Shown: piece after piece, positions 1-12,907 of the stretch
How the letters are laid out: every line of letters begins with the position of its first letter
Position numbering within the stretch: position 1 is the first letter of the stretch
Origin: Apostichopus japonicus
Lineage: Eukaryota; Echinodermata; Holothuroidea; Aspidochirotida; Stichopodidae
NCBI RefSeq assembly: GCF_037975245.1
Contig: NC_092579.1
Coordinates: 441,001 to 505,000 of the forward strand
Direction of reading: 5' to 3'
DNA: 64,000 nucleotides
The notes under the pieces: generated by a model
What the model saw: the letters and a program-made list of their open reading frames with translations, nothing else
What the model was told of the DNA's origin: nothing
The model's database searches: none
Position numbers and translations under genes: made by a program

Positions 1-3000
1 ATTACTGGTTTCTGTTTCAGCAGGTAAGTCATTAAGTCATTACTTATAAGTACTTTAAACTTTGGAAGAGGGGTGGAAGAGGGTGATAAACAGAGAGTGT
101 GTGAACATGGCCAGGACTTGGTGTGTGTTTCCCGATCCTTCCCTTCATCACATGTCATATATATTACAACGTTTTAACCATTTCACTGCACCTGCATTAC
201 CATTCCTGTGAGGTTTAAAGTGTTTGGAAGTTTTTATTTTAACTACGTAATTGAGAAGAGGATATTGTTTCATGCCATCAATTTATTGGTCGATGTTTTT
301 CGTTTTCTCTTCAACTTTGCTTTGGCGACTAAGTTACTTCAATGTTCCAAATATGAAGAAAAACATCTTCCCCTTGTTCTTGACCCCTCCAATTTTATTT
401 TATAGTCATGAAGTTATGTTTGATTTTCTTTAAAAAAAAAACGGAGGTTATTAAAATGTTTAAACTTCGGATGGATCTTTTCGCGATTTGTTAGGGTATT
501 ACATGATATTCTAAGTGCATTCGTTATATATATGTTACGTTATTATTTTATATGAGTGGTGCGCGCAGACAGGGAAAGCCCGTATGTAGGTCTGTGGGGA
601 GTTGGTGGGAAAATGGAAATTTACTTAATAAATGGTTCAAGCTTTACAGGTTTCAGGGCTAAAAATATAACTAATTAATGTGAACGTATTACAGCGGCCT
701 TGGATACAAGGCCTAGGCTTCAGTTGAATGTTGAACGAACAAGCTTTAGAATTGATTATCGAAGGACATAAGTAAACGACATTTCTCTTTGTAAACCTGT
801 ACGTGTCATTATGTGCAATCCTGGGGTTTTGCGTGCGCCACAAGGGTCTTTACAACCACGGTACTTCTTTAGATTGCTGACATGTGTCTTTAGTAAGCTC
901 CACGGCTGACCGTTGATCATGTACCATGCATACCACCACACTAGACACTTGTTCACGGCGAATTTAACAGGCACCCGATACGCAGACGTGTACTCCCGGC
1001 CGTAAATTAAACACCTGATCTCGAAAAATAGAGAGAGGGCCTAGGCATTTGTTGTTATTTCTTTAAGCGACCCCCCCCCCCTCTCCCTCCCAACTTGTTT
1101 TCCTCTCCCCGATCTTGTCGTCCTGTGGTGCGCATGCATGTGCACATATGGATGTAACTATACCATAAATAATACAGGTATATGACAGAGAACAAGCTGG
1201 AACTAGGTAATTATGATATCGAACCAACTATCGAGTATTGTTCCCATGTACGACAATCATCTTTAGCTACGTATAGGCCAGGACTCTCTGCTAAGGGAAA
1301 ACGTCAGAGTTGAAAAGGTCATACTCAACAACAAGGGGCGGGATTGATGTGTGAAGAGGGGGAAACATGGGGAAGGTGTCTTAGTGGGTCTGGTGTCCCC
1401 CTCCCCATTGACAATTTTTGGGATTTTATAAAGCCTCTTGATGTAATATGGTGTAATAATATTGATAGGTTATTTCCAAGTACTAGTTGTGTATATGAAA
1501 AATGTAATTTATGCTATCTGCATAACCGTGTTGCCACATAAAATTATTTAAATAAGAATCCTCACAATGGGTCGATCTTTCTTACAGCCTGTGTAATGAC
1601 GTTATGAATAAGTATAAAAATACCTCAGAGTTGTCAGTATTGCTGTAGCATAACCAACCAAATTACCGACCGAATTGGATAACATAGCCAACTCAAGCTC
1701 TGGGGAAAAGAGGGGGAAGGTGCCTCCCCCCCCCCGATAACCTCGCCTATGCTTAACGGCATACTCTCAATCACATATGCAACGTAACTATGACGTTATA
1801 GCAAGAAAATGCGCATCGCTTTAACGTACTAGTGACAGCGTTAGTATAAACATTAGGCCTACAATAAATAACTTTTGGTAAGCAAGATGATTCAGTCCGC
1901 AACCAATGAGGCAGGGCCTTGTGAATATTGCGTTGTTTTCAAAATGTGGTTCTACTTACTCTGTCACAAGTTTGATGACTTCGTGGATCGTCCTCAGGTC
2001 AAAGTACGGTAGTAACTGACATGTATTTCTTTCCTTCTTCTTGTTGTGAAACCTGTACTTGTTGATATTGGATACCAGCCAAATTCAAACAGATATTGAA
2101 GGACTGAATAATTTTATTTTAACATATTGTTGTTTATCCAGACGATGATTGATTAGGCTATTGGAACCCCAAAATGATAGTTATATGATACTTAGTTATA
2201 TTGACAGTTTGATGTTACCTTAGAAACCATCAGCTCACACTATGTTCGTGTCCTTTGCTCCCACAAATAACCTTAGAAATTACTAACTCCCATAATGCGA
2301 TTGATAGGAATATTGTTTGCAGAAGTAAAGAATAAGTTCATAATATTCTCCTTAGTTGTAATTCGTTGTCTAATTTAAACAGAGAAATGCAACTCTTACC
2401 GTACGTTGTAATTGATGTTGACAAAGGACAATACACCTAAATAGGATTCCAGGAGTGAATCATTTGGGTTTAGCACACAATAGGGTTCATCAACAATGCT
2501 TTAGGGCTACGTAGCTAATCACAATAGCGAACTTAACTCACTACAATTACAAGTAGCTTCGCCCAGTGTTGTAATTAGTACCGTAACAAACAGGTCTATG
2601 TCGATTTGTGATACATCTGGCGTTCCTTGGAAGGTTTCCATAGCAATCGTCAATTAAATTGCGGTAGTCTTTGTGAAAGTACACCTCTATTAGTGACTGT
2701 ATTGTTTTTCGATCAATATTCTGTTTACGTCGAGAAAGATTAGTTATCCGTCGATCATTTATTTCATTCGCTTAGTTTGATCTTGTATGGGACTCATTGT
2801 GAAAATACCTAAATGTTCAAATTGTGTTAATTCTAGAAAAACCACTTGGGTGAAAATGTTTGCGGTCGCATGAAATGCTTTTGCCAAACAAAGCTCGTTA
2901 CTGTATGTACTGTGTGCCTTTGGGTATAGTCTGTCTTTTATAGTGCTATCCTAATCCGCAATTCTATGGATAAAATCAAAGAAATGAATTTGACGATTTG

Positions 3001-5820
3001 TCTATAGTATGGATGACACAAAGCAAGCACGTCAAAATCGCTACTCGATGATCAACTCACCCCCCCCCCCCGCTGTCCCTCACCCCGCCTCAGATGGCAA
3101 ATAAGAAGTGAAGGTAGCATGCACCAACAGTGTATACATCAAGTAATAAATAATATACAGTAAGTAATATAACTTTCATGTTCGATTTCGATATATTTAC
3201 TTTTTATAATTACTATATGACATCGAAGGGTCAAATCTCCACAACACTTCTCTGGAAGCTGTAAATCAATTTGTTGTGATACAATAGCCTAGCTTTAATC
3301 TCTCTCTCTCTCTTTAGAGGTTATTAACCTAATGTTATTTATCCGGAAATATTAATGACACAATCCGTAAAACCGATCTGTTATACACTTTATGCTAAAA
3401 TGAAGTTGGTCATTATCATTACTGGTAGCGGCTTAGGAACGTAGGGAAGGAAAATGGATATTACCCCCTGTCCAATCCCCAGTAGGGAGGGAAATGGATA
3501 TTTACCCCTCTCCAATCCCAAGTAGGGAGGGAAGATGGATATTTACCCCTCTCCAATCCCCAGTAGGGAGGGAAGATGGATATTACCCCCTGTCCAATCC
3601 CCAGTAGGGAGGGAAGATGGATATTACCCCCTGTCCAATCCCCAGTAGGGAGGGAAGATGGATATTACCCCTTCTCCAATCCCCAGTAGGGAGGGAAGAT
3701 GGATATTACCCCCTGTCCAATCCCCAGTAGGGAGGGAAGATGGATATTTACCCCTCTCCAATCCCAAGTAGGGAGGGAAGATGGGTATTACCCCCTGTCC
3801 AATCCCCAGTAGGGAGGGAAGATGGATATTACCTCTTCTCCAATCCCCAGTAGGGAGGGAAGATGGATATTACCCCCTGTCCAATCCCCAGTAGGGAGGG
3901 AAGATGGATATTTACCCCTGTCCAATCCCAAGTAGGGAGGGAAGATGGATATTTACCCCTCTCCAATCCCAAGTAGGGAGGGAAGATGGATATTACCCCC
4001 TGTCCAATGAGTAGGGAGGGAAGATGGATATTACCTCTTCTCCAATCCCCAGTAGGGAGGGAAGATGGATATTACCCCCTGTCCAATCCCCAGTAGGGAG
4101 GGAAGATGGATATTTACCCCTCTCCAATCCCAAGTAGGGAGGGAAGATGGATATTTACCCCCTCTCCATTCCCCAGTATAGGGAGGAAAGATGGATATGC
4201 AAATGTGCGGAATCTGTATCCAAGGCCCGGATGTAGGGCGCTATAACGATATGAGTTTGCGATCTCTGTGTTATAGTATAATCGACTTGTCATCTTGTCG
4301 TTCTTCCTTCCTCATCTGCCTTCTATTGCTCCTACCAAATGTGGTATATATTTCAAGTTAACTAATCCCATGTGTTGAATCTCCCTATTTTCCAGGAAAA
4401 ATCTGGCGTTGTTACCTACCGTTAAAATAAGTCTCACCCATTTGTGCCAAAGTACCTTGATGCAAAAATCCCTTTGTAAAAATTCGATTTGCCTAGCTGA
4501 CAAGTGATTGTCATTTCACCGAGCACAACAACAATGAAAGCAATTTATCGACGTCACAAAAATCGAACGATCTGGTTAGTTTACGTAAAAGGTCGGTGGT
4601 ATTCAGATCTGCTAACAATTCTGTCAAAACAAATGGCCTGCGCATGTGCAATAGGCCCTGGATTTCATGTTGTTTGTTTCCATATTTTGTGAGCCATTGT
4701 GTCTGTCATGTGTGAGGTATTGCTATTTTCTCACCATTGCTGCACCATGAGAACAAGATCTAGGAATGTTTGTGTTTACTCTCCAATACCTACGTTGCGG
4801 AGAAGGGAGAGGGGGGGGGTGAGGAGAGGGGGGTGAGAGAGGGTGTTAGGTGATGTTATAGAGAAATAGGACTGTTGTATTTGTTTTGAAGCTGATATAT
4901 TGTTCAATAAATACTGATTATGCGAATGTGCAAACTTACCCACTGTCGTCATTTTAGTAGGGTGGGTGGGGCAAGGGGTCTGTGTTGGGTGGAGACGTGG
5001 GAGGTCAGGGGGGGGGGTAGAGGGATAAAAAAGGTGCGATATCGCAAAGGCATGGGAATATAACTTAACTCATTTGTTAGATGAAGCAGTCAACTTTTAT
5101 TGTTTGTTTTCTGCCATTCAGAGTAACATTTGTGAAGTAATGTTAACAAATCTATTTGACGATTAAAACACTATGTTTACCCTTGTGGACTGCCAAACTT
5201 TGTGGGCTTCCACAAAATATTCTTGTCACAGAAGTTTCCTGCGTTTTTTTTTTATTGTATGTCAACGTTTTTACCGGAAATCTAATCGCATCTTGGTGGC
5301 TATTTGTGAAGATATTTGCATTATTTAATATTTTTGGCTTTCTTTCTATCTGATATGTAATTGTATTTATTTATATTCATCTTGTCTTTCAGTTTATATC
5401 CCCGAGGACGACCAGCTTTCAGTGGAACACCAAACCTTCGATTCAATCCTCAGAAACCAACAGAACCACAGAACATACACCCCAAGAAAATGCTGCAAAG
5501 TTGGAATGAAGGTAGCCGATAAGGGACTTGATTGTGATATCGATTATGATGTCGTTGAAAACCGAGATAACAACGCAGCTTATCGGAATAACATTAAAGA
5601 TGAACTTTCATCCTCCTTTGTCTCCAGAAGGCTTCAGTATAAAAATTTCCTCTACAGTGTAGAGAAGTGCTACCCCAGCAAGCAAACACGGTCAATGTTT
5701 ACAAAATGTTGTAATTACCAGAAGAGTCTTTACGTAGAGATTGCGTCCTGTGATAATCTTATGATACAAGAAGAGAGGACCGCGTGTAGACGTGGCGTGG
5801 CCCGAGGTAAAAGAAAGTAA
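1..5820 (+). CDS. Secreted Cys-rich protein, anaphylatoxin/fibulin-like (5' end outside the window)
   Basis: Two coding pieces are visible. Bases 1-23 end in a strong donor (CAG|GTAAGT) and, read in phase 1, give LLVSVSA, a typical end of a signal peptide with a V-x-A cleavage site. After a 5.4-kb intron the acceptor at 5391-5392 opens an exon (5393-5820, stop TAA) with the matching phase, coding about 142 aa. It contains CC-x2-G-x8-D-C near residue 50, later C-x12-CC, then two more cysteines. CC, C, C, CC is the cysteine order of the anaphylatoxin/fibulin-type domain, but about 45 residues are inserted between Cys3 and Cys4. The C-terminus is very basic and reads VARGKRK, where Gly-Lys-Arg resembles an amidation/dibasic processing site. 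Family knowledge suggests an extracellular, disulphide-bonded protein; the exact function is unknown. A clear relative lies at 54018-57825. An AATAAA near 7840 could end the transcript. The exon structure is well supported, the family assignment less so. Confidence 0.68.
24..5392 (+). other. Intron 1 of the left-edge secreted-protein gene
   Basis: Consensus donor at 24-25 and acceptor at 5391-5392, the latter preceded by a T-rich tract. Apart from the minisatellite at 3440-4195, short CT repeats near 3299 and several C or G runs (1070, 3060, 4810, 5010), I see no exon-like or RNA-gene sequence. Small ORFs here lack any domain or splice context. Confidence 0.6.
3440..4195. repeat. 43-bp minisatellite, about 17 copies
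   Basis: Tandem units begin with AGTAGGGAGGGAAGATGGAT and continue with ATTACCCCCTGTCCAATCCC. Units differ mainly in ATTACCCCC versus ATTTACCCC, CTGTCC versus CTCTCC, and CCCCAG versus CCCAAG. It lies inside the intron of the left-edge gene. Confidence 0.93.
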
Positions 5821-5864
5821 AAAAGAAAACAAGCAAGGAAACATGACGTATAGTTTGCAAATTT

Positions 5865-5993
5865 AGCCTAATGGCTAGGCTCATATAGCCTAACTCAGCC
5901 TAATGGCTAGGCTCATATAGCCTAACTCAGCCTAACGGCTAGGCTCATATAGCCTAACTCAGCCTAACGGCTAGGCTCATATAGCCAAACTCA
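5865..5993. repeat. 32-bp tandem repeat, 4 copies
   Basis: Four near-identical units of AGCCTAATGGCTAGGCT followed by CATATAGCCTAACTC, starting 45 bp after the stop codon of the upstream gene, probably in its 3' UTR. Each unit holds a short inverted repeat (AGCCTA...TAGGCT). Confidence 0.9.
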
Positions 5994-6944
5994 ATTATGC
6001 GGTATACAAAGATGATGTTAAACCTATAGATGTAGAGCGCCAGTCAGGGCACGTGACATGAAGATGCAGACGGAACGTGAAGAGAGTTGAGATTTAGTCC
6101 TTGACGAGTATGCTAACAACATGAATGTACATATAACTGGAATGAGGGAATTTACAAGGAACGGTGACTTTGATGACGAAATACAAGACCACAATCGCAA
6201 CCTATCAGCTGTTTTGCAGGCTGTCATTGAAAGTTGAGCCTACGTAAAGTGTAGTGGTGAGGTGCTGGAGGGTGATGTTTGAAGCGACTTGTGAGGATGA
6301 TCGGGGGTGGGGCGTGGGTGGGGGGGGGTATTGAGTGAGGAGGGATGGTTAATCGGAAACAACCATGGTGAACCATTACCATTAATTGCACTTAAGCATG
6401 GTTATACCATGGACTAAACGCTCGAGTACGCAGAAAGGTTTCAAGAGGGCCACATAACTGATTGTTAGAGAGTAACAAATAACACAAATGTTAATAGATA
6501 GGCTAGTTCATATAAAGTTTGTTGGCAATATTTCTTGGCGTAGAACCTCTAGTTTGGAAAGTGACATTCGTTTTAAGAATGATATCATGTGCGATCCATA
6601 TAGAGATGACGCTAAAGACAAAGTCACCATACATATTCAGATCCAATTAATCACGTTCGCATATGACACGTCTAACGCGATCGTCCTAATGCGATGGTTT
6701 TCAAACCATGGCGCGACCCAAAAGTGGGTCGGGAAATATTACCGGTGGGTCGCGGTGTTACTCCATACTTCGGAGAACTATTAGAGTTTTCGGACGTACC
6801 GACGGAGATCGATTAAAGTAAATTATTTTGTATCATGTTCATACTACGAACTAGCTTTCCATCGATTCTGATAAGTGGGCCTGGAGAGGGGGGGGGGGTC
6901 GTGGTTCAATCCGCATGGATGATCCTGGATCGTGGGCCTGGCCG

Positions 6945-7085
6945 TGGGTACCAGGAGACCCAAGAACGTATATTAATGCAGTACTGGTAGCCATAACAGA
7001 TATTTAACTCTTCGGAAAAGTCGGGTTTTCCTGATAAATGGATCATTTCAAAACAACATTCACTACTAATGCTGAAACTAACTGT
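6945..7085. repeat. Direct repeat copy A (partner at 7291-7430)
   Basis: About 140 bp beginning near GGTACCAGGAGACCCAAGAA and ending near ACATTCACTACTAATGC. It reappears 346 bp downstream with roughly 10 percent divergence. No TIR or target-site duplication found; it could be a local duplication or two copies of an interspersed repeat. Confidence 0.8.
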
Positions 7086-7290
7086 ATACTGTCGGCAAAA
7101 GAGGCTGAAGCTTTCGATGTAACGGTCACTTCTTTGTAAACGTTTGCTAACTTATGTTGTTGCCTCAATTATCAGACTACCCAGTACGCAGATATGAGGC
7201 ACGTACCAAGGAGCCCCCAAAAGGCTTCCGTGAACACTCCTAGACAAGGCACCACAACTAAAAATAAGGTAGGGGCGGGTGAGAAAAAGC

Positions 7291-7430
7291 ACGTGGTACC
7301 AGGGGACCCAAGAACGTGTTAATGCAGTAGTGGTAGCCATAATGGATATTTAACTCTTCGGGGAAGTCGGGTTTTCCTGGTAAATGGATCATTTCAAAAC
7401 AACATTCACTTCTAATGCTAAAATTAATTT
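7291..7430. repeat. Direct repeat copy B (partner at 6945-7085)
   Basis: Second copy, with small deletions near the start (GAACGTGTTAATG in place of GAACGTATATTAATG) and scattered substitutions. Confidence 0.8.
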
Positions 7431-8343
7431 TCTGTTTGTGTTAACTAATCTACAGATTATATTTGGGTTGTTCCTGTGAGCCAGACAATTGTCAAAGGGG
7501 AAAGAATAGTGAACTCCATTAACATAGATCTTGCTGGATGTAAACTCTCTTAGTCTTGCTTAAGAAGAGACAATTCAAATTTGCTATCGTCAGTTGATTT
7601 ATTATTTTGCTTATTTGATTAATGTTGTTTAGTTAAATCGTCAACGCCAAACTTCGTGACACATTTGATATTACATTTAATTGTACATAGGAATATTCAG
7701 AAATTTGAATTTTAGTGTATTTATATAAACATGTATGTATAATCTTTGAATTATGTATATTTCATCTTTGTCTCAGAGACATCTTCGAACGAAAGGTTGA
7801 AGTCATCGATTTATTGTTAAATTAAACCATTCAATACGAAATAAAAATCATTTGAGTTAGAATCATATTTAACTGTCTATTGTTCTTCTCATCGATCGTC
7901 TCAAATCTTACATTTAATCAGTAGGCCTGTATGATGACATCAACTCTCTGTATATGCTCCGTGCTCCACCGATCAGTGGAGACGTCGTGGGACAGTAGTA
8001 GAGGACTACAGACAGAACAGGAGACGGGGGGGGTGCTGTATCCAGAGGACTGACTGCAGAGAGACGGCAGATGGGGGGGGGGGGGTGCTGTTTACAGAGG
8101 GCTGAGTGCTTTTCAAGTTGTACTTTCTACAAGTCTGAAGCAAAGGGAAAGGTTTTCGTGTTAGATATAAGGGTTGCACGAGGATGCGGTGCATCGGGAT
8201 GCCGGTGGATACCAATATTTCATTATGTGGCTCACCTATACCTTCCCCTTCTGCCTCTCGGCCCCGGTTGTCCTCGATGTCATCAATTGGATATATTCAA
8301 GGAATTATCCATCCAAACGAACGGGTTGAGTGACGCTCACAAA

Positions 8344-8846
8344 TACCTAACACAGGTAACATATAGTAAACAAAACGATACCTACCACAAGTAACATATA
8401 GTAAACACAACGATACCTACCACAGGTAACATATAGTGAACAAAACGATACCTACCACAGGTAACATATAGTGAACAAAACGGTACCTACCACAGGTAAC
8501 ATATGATATCACAACGATAATTACCACAGGTAACATATATAATGAACAAAACGATACTTACCACAAGTAACACATAGTAAAAACACAGCGATACCTACCA
8601 CAGGTAACATATAGTGAACAAAACGATACCTACCACAGGTAACATATTACAATCACAACGATAATTACCACAGGTAACATATATAATGAACAAAACGATA
8701 CTTACCACAGGTAACACATAGTAAAAACACAGCGATACCTACAACAGGTTACATATAGTGAACAAAACGATAGCTACCACAGGTAACATATAGTTAACAA
8801 AACGATACCTACCACAGGTAACATATAGTAAACAAAACGATGTCAT
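8344..8846. repeat. 35-bp minisatellite, first block, about 14 copies
   Basis: Tandem units of CCACAGGTAACATATAGTAA followed by ACAAAACGATACCTA, with frequent T/A and AAA/CAC variants. The same unit resumes at 9433 after a 590-bp non-repeat gap. Confidence 0.94.
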
Positions 8847-9432
8847 AATCTGACGAAAAAATAACATTATAAAATTTACAACATATACATCAATTTTGAC
8901 AACTAAGCAAAACGGTTGTTTCCATCAGGGAGCCACACCTTGGAAATTTTCCAAAGTTCTTGGAAATGACCTCTCAATTAAACTGGGACCGTAACCAGGA
9001 CAACACTTTTATCATCTGTACCCTAGCAGGTCAAACTGTCCGTTTATAGATGGACACTCATCAAAGATTGTTAAAGAGTGACCTGAATACAATTACCATA
9101 GCGAACCAATCGATCGGTGGACATACCAGTGATTATTCTGGACATCGCAAGAGAACTATAAGAAGCTTGGCAGAGCGCCCATCGTCCTGTTTACAAACAA
9201 TCAAAAAGCAACTGCAAGGTAGCATATGGATATGCCTATGCTGATGCTAATTCTAAACCCGCCATCGGTTTCCCGGTAAATTTAACATGCTGACGTGTGA
9301 CAGTGAGAAATGCAACAGTTAAAAACAAGAAAAGATAAGAAATTAAGAAACAGCGGACGTATTTGGGTATATTTGGATATGTGATGTTTAGACTAATTGC
9401 TTGTAAAGATTTAATGAGAAGAAAGAACGATT
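8847..9432. other. Unique sequence between two blocks of the same minisatellite
   Basis: No gene or element recognised. It may be an insertion that split the array, or ancestral flank between two independent expansions. I found no clear TIR or target-site duplication at its edges. Confidence 0.45.
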
Positions 9433-11312
9433 ACTATGTAACATATGTTAAACAAAACGATACCTACCACAGGTAACACATAGTAAGAAAAAACGTGACA
9501 TTCCACAGGAATCATATAGTAAACAAACGATACCTACCACAGGTAACATATAGTTAACACAACAATACCTACCACAGGTAACATGTAGTAAACAAAGCGA
9601 TACCTACCACATGTAGCATATTGTAAACACAACGATTCCTACCACAGGTAACATAGTGAACAAAGCGATACCTATCACAGGTAACACATAGTAAGCAAAA
9701 ACGTGACCTTCCACAGGAAACATATAGTAAACAAACGATATCTACCACAGGTAACATGTAGTAAACAAAGCGATACCTACCACAGGTAACATAAAGTAAG
9801 CAAAACGATACCTTCCACAGGTAACATGTAGTAAACAAAGCGATACCTAACACAGGTAACATATAATAGACGACACCTACCACAGATAACATATAGTGAA
9901 CAAAACGATACCTACCACAGGTAACACATAGTAAGCAAAAACGATACCTACCACAGGTAACATATATTAAACTAAACGATACCTACCACAGGTAACACAT
10001 AGTAAGAAAAAACGTGACATTCCACAGGAATCATATAGTAAACAAACGATACCTACCACAGGTAACATGTAGTAAACAAAGCGATACCTACCACAGGTAA
10101 CATAAAAAAGCAAAACGATACCTACCACAGGTAACATTAAGTAAGCAAAACGATACCTACCACAGGTAACATTAAGTAAGCAAAACGATACCTACCACAG
10201 GTAACATATAGTAAGCAAAACGATACCTACCACAGGTAACATATAGTTAACACAACAATACCTACCACAGGTAACATGTAGTAAACAAAGCGATACCTAC
10301 CACAGGTAACATAAAGTAAGCAAAACGATACCTACCACAGGTAACATATAGTAAGCAAAACGATACCTACCACAGGTAACACATAGTAAGCAAAAACGAT
10401 ACCTACCACAGGTAACATATATTAAACTAAACGATACATACCACAGGTAACACATAGTAAGAAAAAACGTGACATTCCACAGGAATCATATAGTAAACAA
10501 ACGATACCTACCACAGGTAACATGTAGTAAACAAAGCGATACCTACCACAGGTAACAAAAAAAGCAAAACGATACCTACCACAGGTAACATTAAGTAAGC
10601 AAAACGATACCTACCACAGGTAACATTAAGTAAGCAAAACGATACCTACCACAGGTAACATATAGTAAGCAAAACGATACCTACCACAGGTAACATATAG
10701 TTAACACAACAATACCTACCACAGGTAACATATAGTAAACAAAGCGATACCTACCACAGGTAACATATAGTGAACAAAGCGATACCTACCACAGGTAACA
10801 CATAGTAAGCAAAAACGTGACCTTCCACAGGAAACATATAGTAAACAAACGATACCTACCACAGGTAACATGTAGTAAACAAAGCGATACCTACCACAGG
10901 TAACATAAAGTAAGCAAAACGATACCTACCACAGGTAATATATAGTTAACACAACGATACCTACCACAGGTAACATGTAGTAAACAAAGCGATACCTAAC
11001 ACATGTAACATATAGTAAACACAACGATACCTACCCTAGGTAACATATAGTGAACAAAGCGATACCTACCACAGGTAACATTTAGTAGACGACGCCTACC
11101 ACAGGTAACATATAGTGAACAAAACGATACCTACCACAGGTCACATATAGTAAGCAAAACGATACCTACCACAGGTAACATGTAGTAGACGACACCTACC
11201 ACAGGTAACATATAGTGAACAAAACGATACCTACCACAGGTAACATATAGTAAGCAAAAACGATACCTACCACAGGTAACATATAGTAAACACAACGATA
11301 CCTCAACGATAC
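9433..11312. repeat. 35-bp minisatellite, main block, about 50 copies with higher-order structure
   Basis: Same unit as 8344-8846. Distinct variant units (GTGACATTCCACAGGAATC, CATATATTAAACTAAACG, AAAAAAGCAAAACG) recur in the same order about 455 bp apart (9960 region and 10416 region), showing a segmental duplication inside the array. Minus-strand ORFs rich in YYMLPV and CYLW are translations of the repeat, not genes. Confidence 0.95.
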
Positions 11313-11368
11313 CACAAAAAGTGACCTAATATGTAAGTACATAAACTGTTCCCAATAGACGTTATACA

Positions 11369-12107
11369 AGCTCGTAATCATATTCTTTGTTTCATGAGAT
11401 TGTGATCTGCCCCTACTCATATATCCGTTGCTTGATGTATCTACCAGCCTAGACCCCTCCCTTGCCCCTCTATTAGCTCGTAATCATATTCTTTGTTTCA
11501 TGATATTGTGATCTGCCCCTACCCAGATATCCGTTGCTTGATGTATCTACCAGCCTAGACCCCTCCCTTGCCCCTCTATTAGCACGTAATCATATTCTTT
11601 GTTTCATGATATTGTGATCTGTCCCTACCCAGATATCCGTTGCTTGATGTATCTACCAGCCTAGACCCCTCCCTTGCCCCTCTATTAGCTCGGTATCACA
11701 TTCTTTGTTTCATGAGATTGTGATCTGTCCCTACCCATATATCCGTTGCTTGATTTATTTTCCCACCTAGACCCCTCCCTTGCCCCTCTATTAGCTCGAT
11801 CAAATTCTTTGTTTCATGATATTGTGATCTGCCCCTACCCAGATATCCGTTGCTTGATGTATCTACCAACCTAGACCCCTCCCTTGCCCCTCTATTAGCT
11901 CGGTATCACATTCTTTGTTTCATGAGATTGTGATCTGCCCCTACCCATATATCTGTTGCTTGATTTATTTTCCCACCTAGACCCCTCCCTTGCCCCTCTA
12001 TAAGCTCGTAATCAAATTCTTTGTTTCATGATATTGTGACCTGCCCCTACCCATATATCCGTTGCTTGATGTATCTAAGAGCCTAGACCCTCCCTTCCCA
12101 TTCTATT
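11369..12107. repeat. About 105-bp tandem repeat, 7 copies
   Basis: Units start near CTCGTAATCATATTCTTTG and end near CCCCTCTATTAG, at about 11369, 11473, 11580, 11685, 11790, 11897 and 12003. Units 4 and 6 share a variant (CGGTATCACATTC, TTGATTTATTTTCCCACC), so expansion involved a two-unit block. It abuts the 35-bp array with only about 55 bp between. Confidence 0.93.
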
Positions 12108-12389
12108 TTCAATGCCAATTATTCATACCAGTAATGGAGAGTCATGTGACATGCTCCCTACCTCTTATAGTTCTTATTTAATATGTATTCTACAACAATT
12201 GACGCCATGTTCTCATAGCTACCACATTCCTGGTGAAGTTACGCGAACAGTTTGGAATATAGGTACGTGGTGAATTTTTAAAGGTGTTATTTTACTATTT
12301 AACGACTATACTGTGTAATTTAACTAACTACTTTTCTTGCAAACAATCGGACTGCATGTTGCTAATCATGACTCACGGGAAGCAGACGA

Positions 12390-12907
12390 CAGGATTCGTT
12401 GTTCCTTAGCAACAAAAGTCTCATTGCCGTTTTTGGTTTCGATGAAATCGTAACCTATGCATTCATGCAGGCGGAGAGTGTGTGTATGTGTGTGCGTGCG
12501 TTAGCAATTACCCTCAACCGCGGACGAAAATGTGAATACACACCCGTCAATCGCGGACGCCTCGGGAAACGCGGACGGTCCCCGATTGTTATTACAATGG
12601 GAACAGTATATTTTGGACCTAATAGTGGCGCTATTTAATTATTTCGTGCCTGTAATGCTGGTCCACGATTGAACCGTACAGCGTATGTTGCAGTGTATCC
12701 AGTGTGTATGTTATGTCTGTCAATAGTACATTGTGTATCAACAGCGCCCTCATACACTTCCACAGTATGTTGGTCCAGGCAAGCTGCGTGTTTGCGCGCG
12801 TTTTTGTTACAAGCAAAGATTGTATGTTACAAGTTACGTTCCCGTTCCGTGCACTGCACTACACAAGTTGCAACGAGTCTATAGACGCTTGCCTCATCAG
12901 TTATTCG
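12390..12907 (+). promoter_or_regulatory. Possible promoter and non-coding first exon of the SET-recombinase gene
   Basis: CpG density rises here compared with the surrounding AT-rich repeats (GCGGACGAAAATG, CGCGGACGCCTCGGG). A strong donor, TTCG|GTGAGT, follows position 12907. The best reading is a 5' UTR exon ending at 12907: the frames that stay open to the donor do not start with an ATG that continues into the SET frame. Transcription start and exon boundary are inferred. Confidence 0.35.

Larger units (their letters stand above)
5994..8340. other. Spacer without a recognisable gene
   Basis: Holds a pair of direct repeats (6945-7085 and 7291-7430), a doubled G-run motif near 8020-8100 and an AATAAA near 7840. 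A sequence near 6693 resembles a hAT terminal repeat but lacks a partner. ORFs of 60-107 codons here show no domain, signal peptide or splice context. Confidence 0.5.

Noticed and set aside
6488-6784. 98-codon ORF containing a hAT-like TIR (GGTTTTCAAACCATGGCGCGACCC)
   Set aside because: The ORF runs across a transposon-end-like sequence and has no domain; no matching second end or duplication was found, so neither a gene nor a bounded element is called.
8344-11312. CRISPR array considered for the regular 35-bp repeats
   Set aside because: No unique spacers between repeats and the context is an animal genome; it is a minisatellite.
9569-11420. Minus-strand ORFs of 107 and 74 codons rich in YYMLPV and CYLW
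   Set aside because: They are translations of the 35-bp minisatellite.
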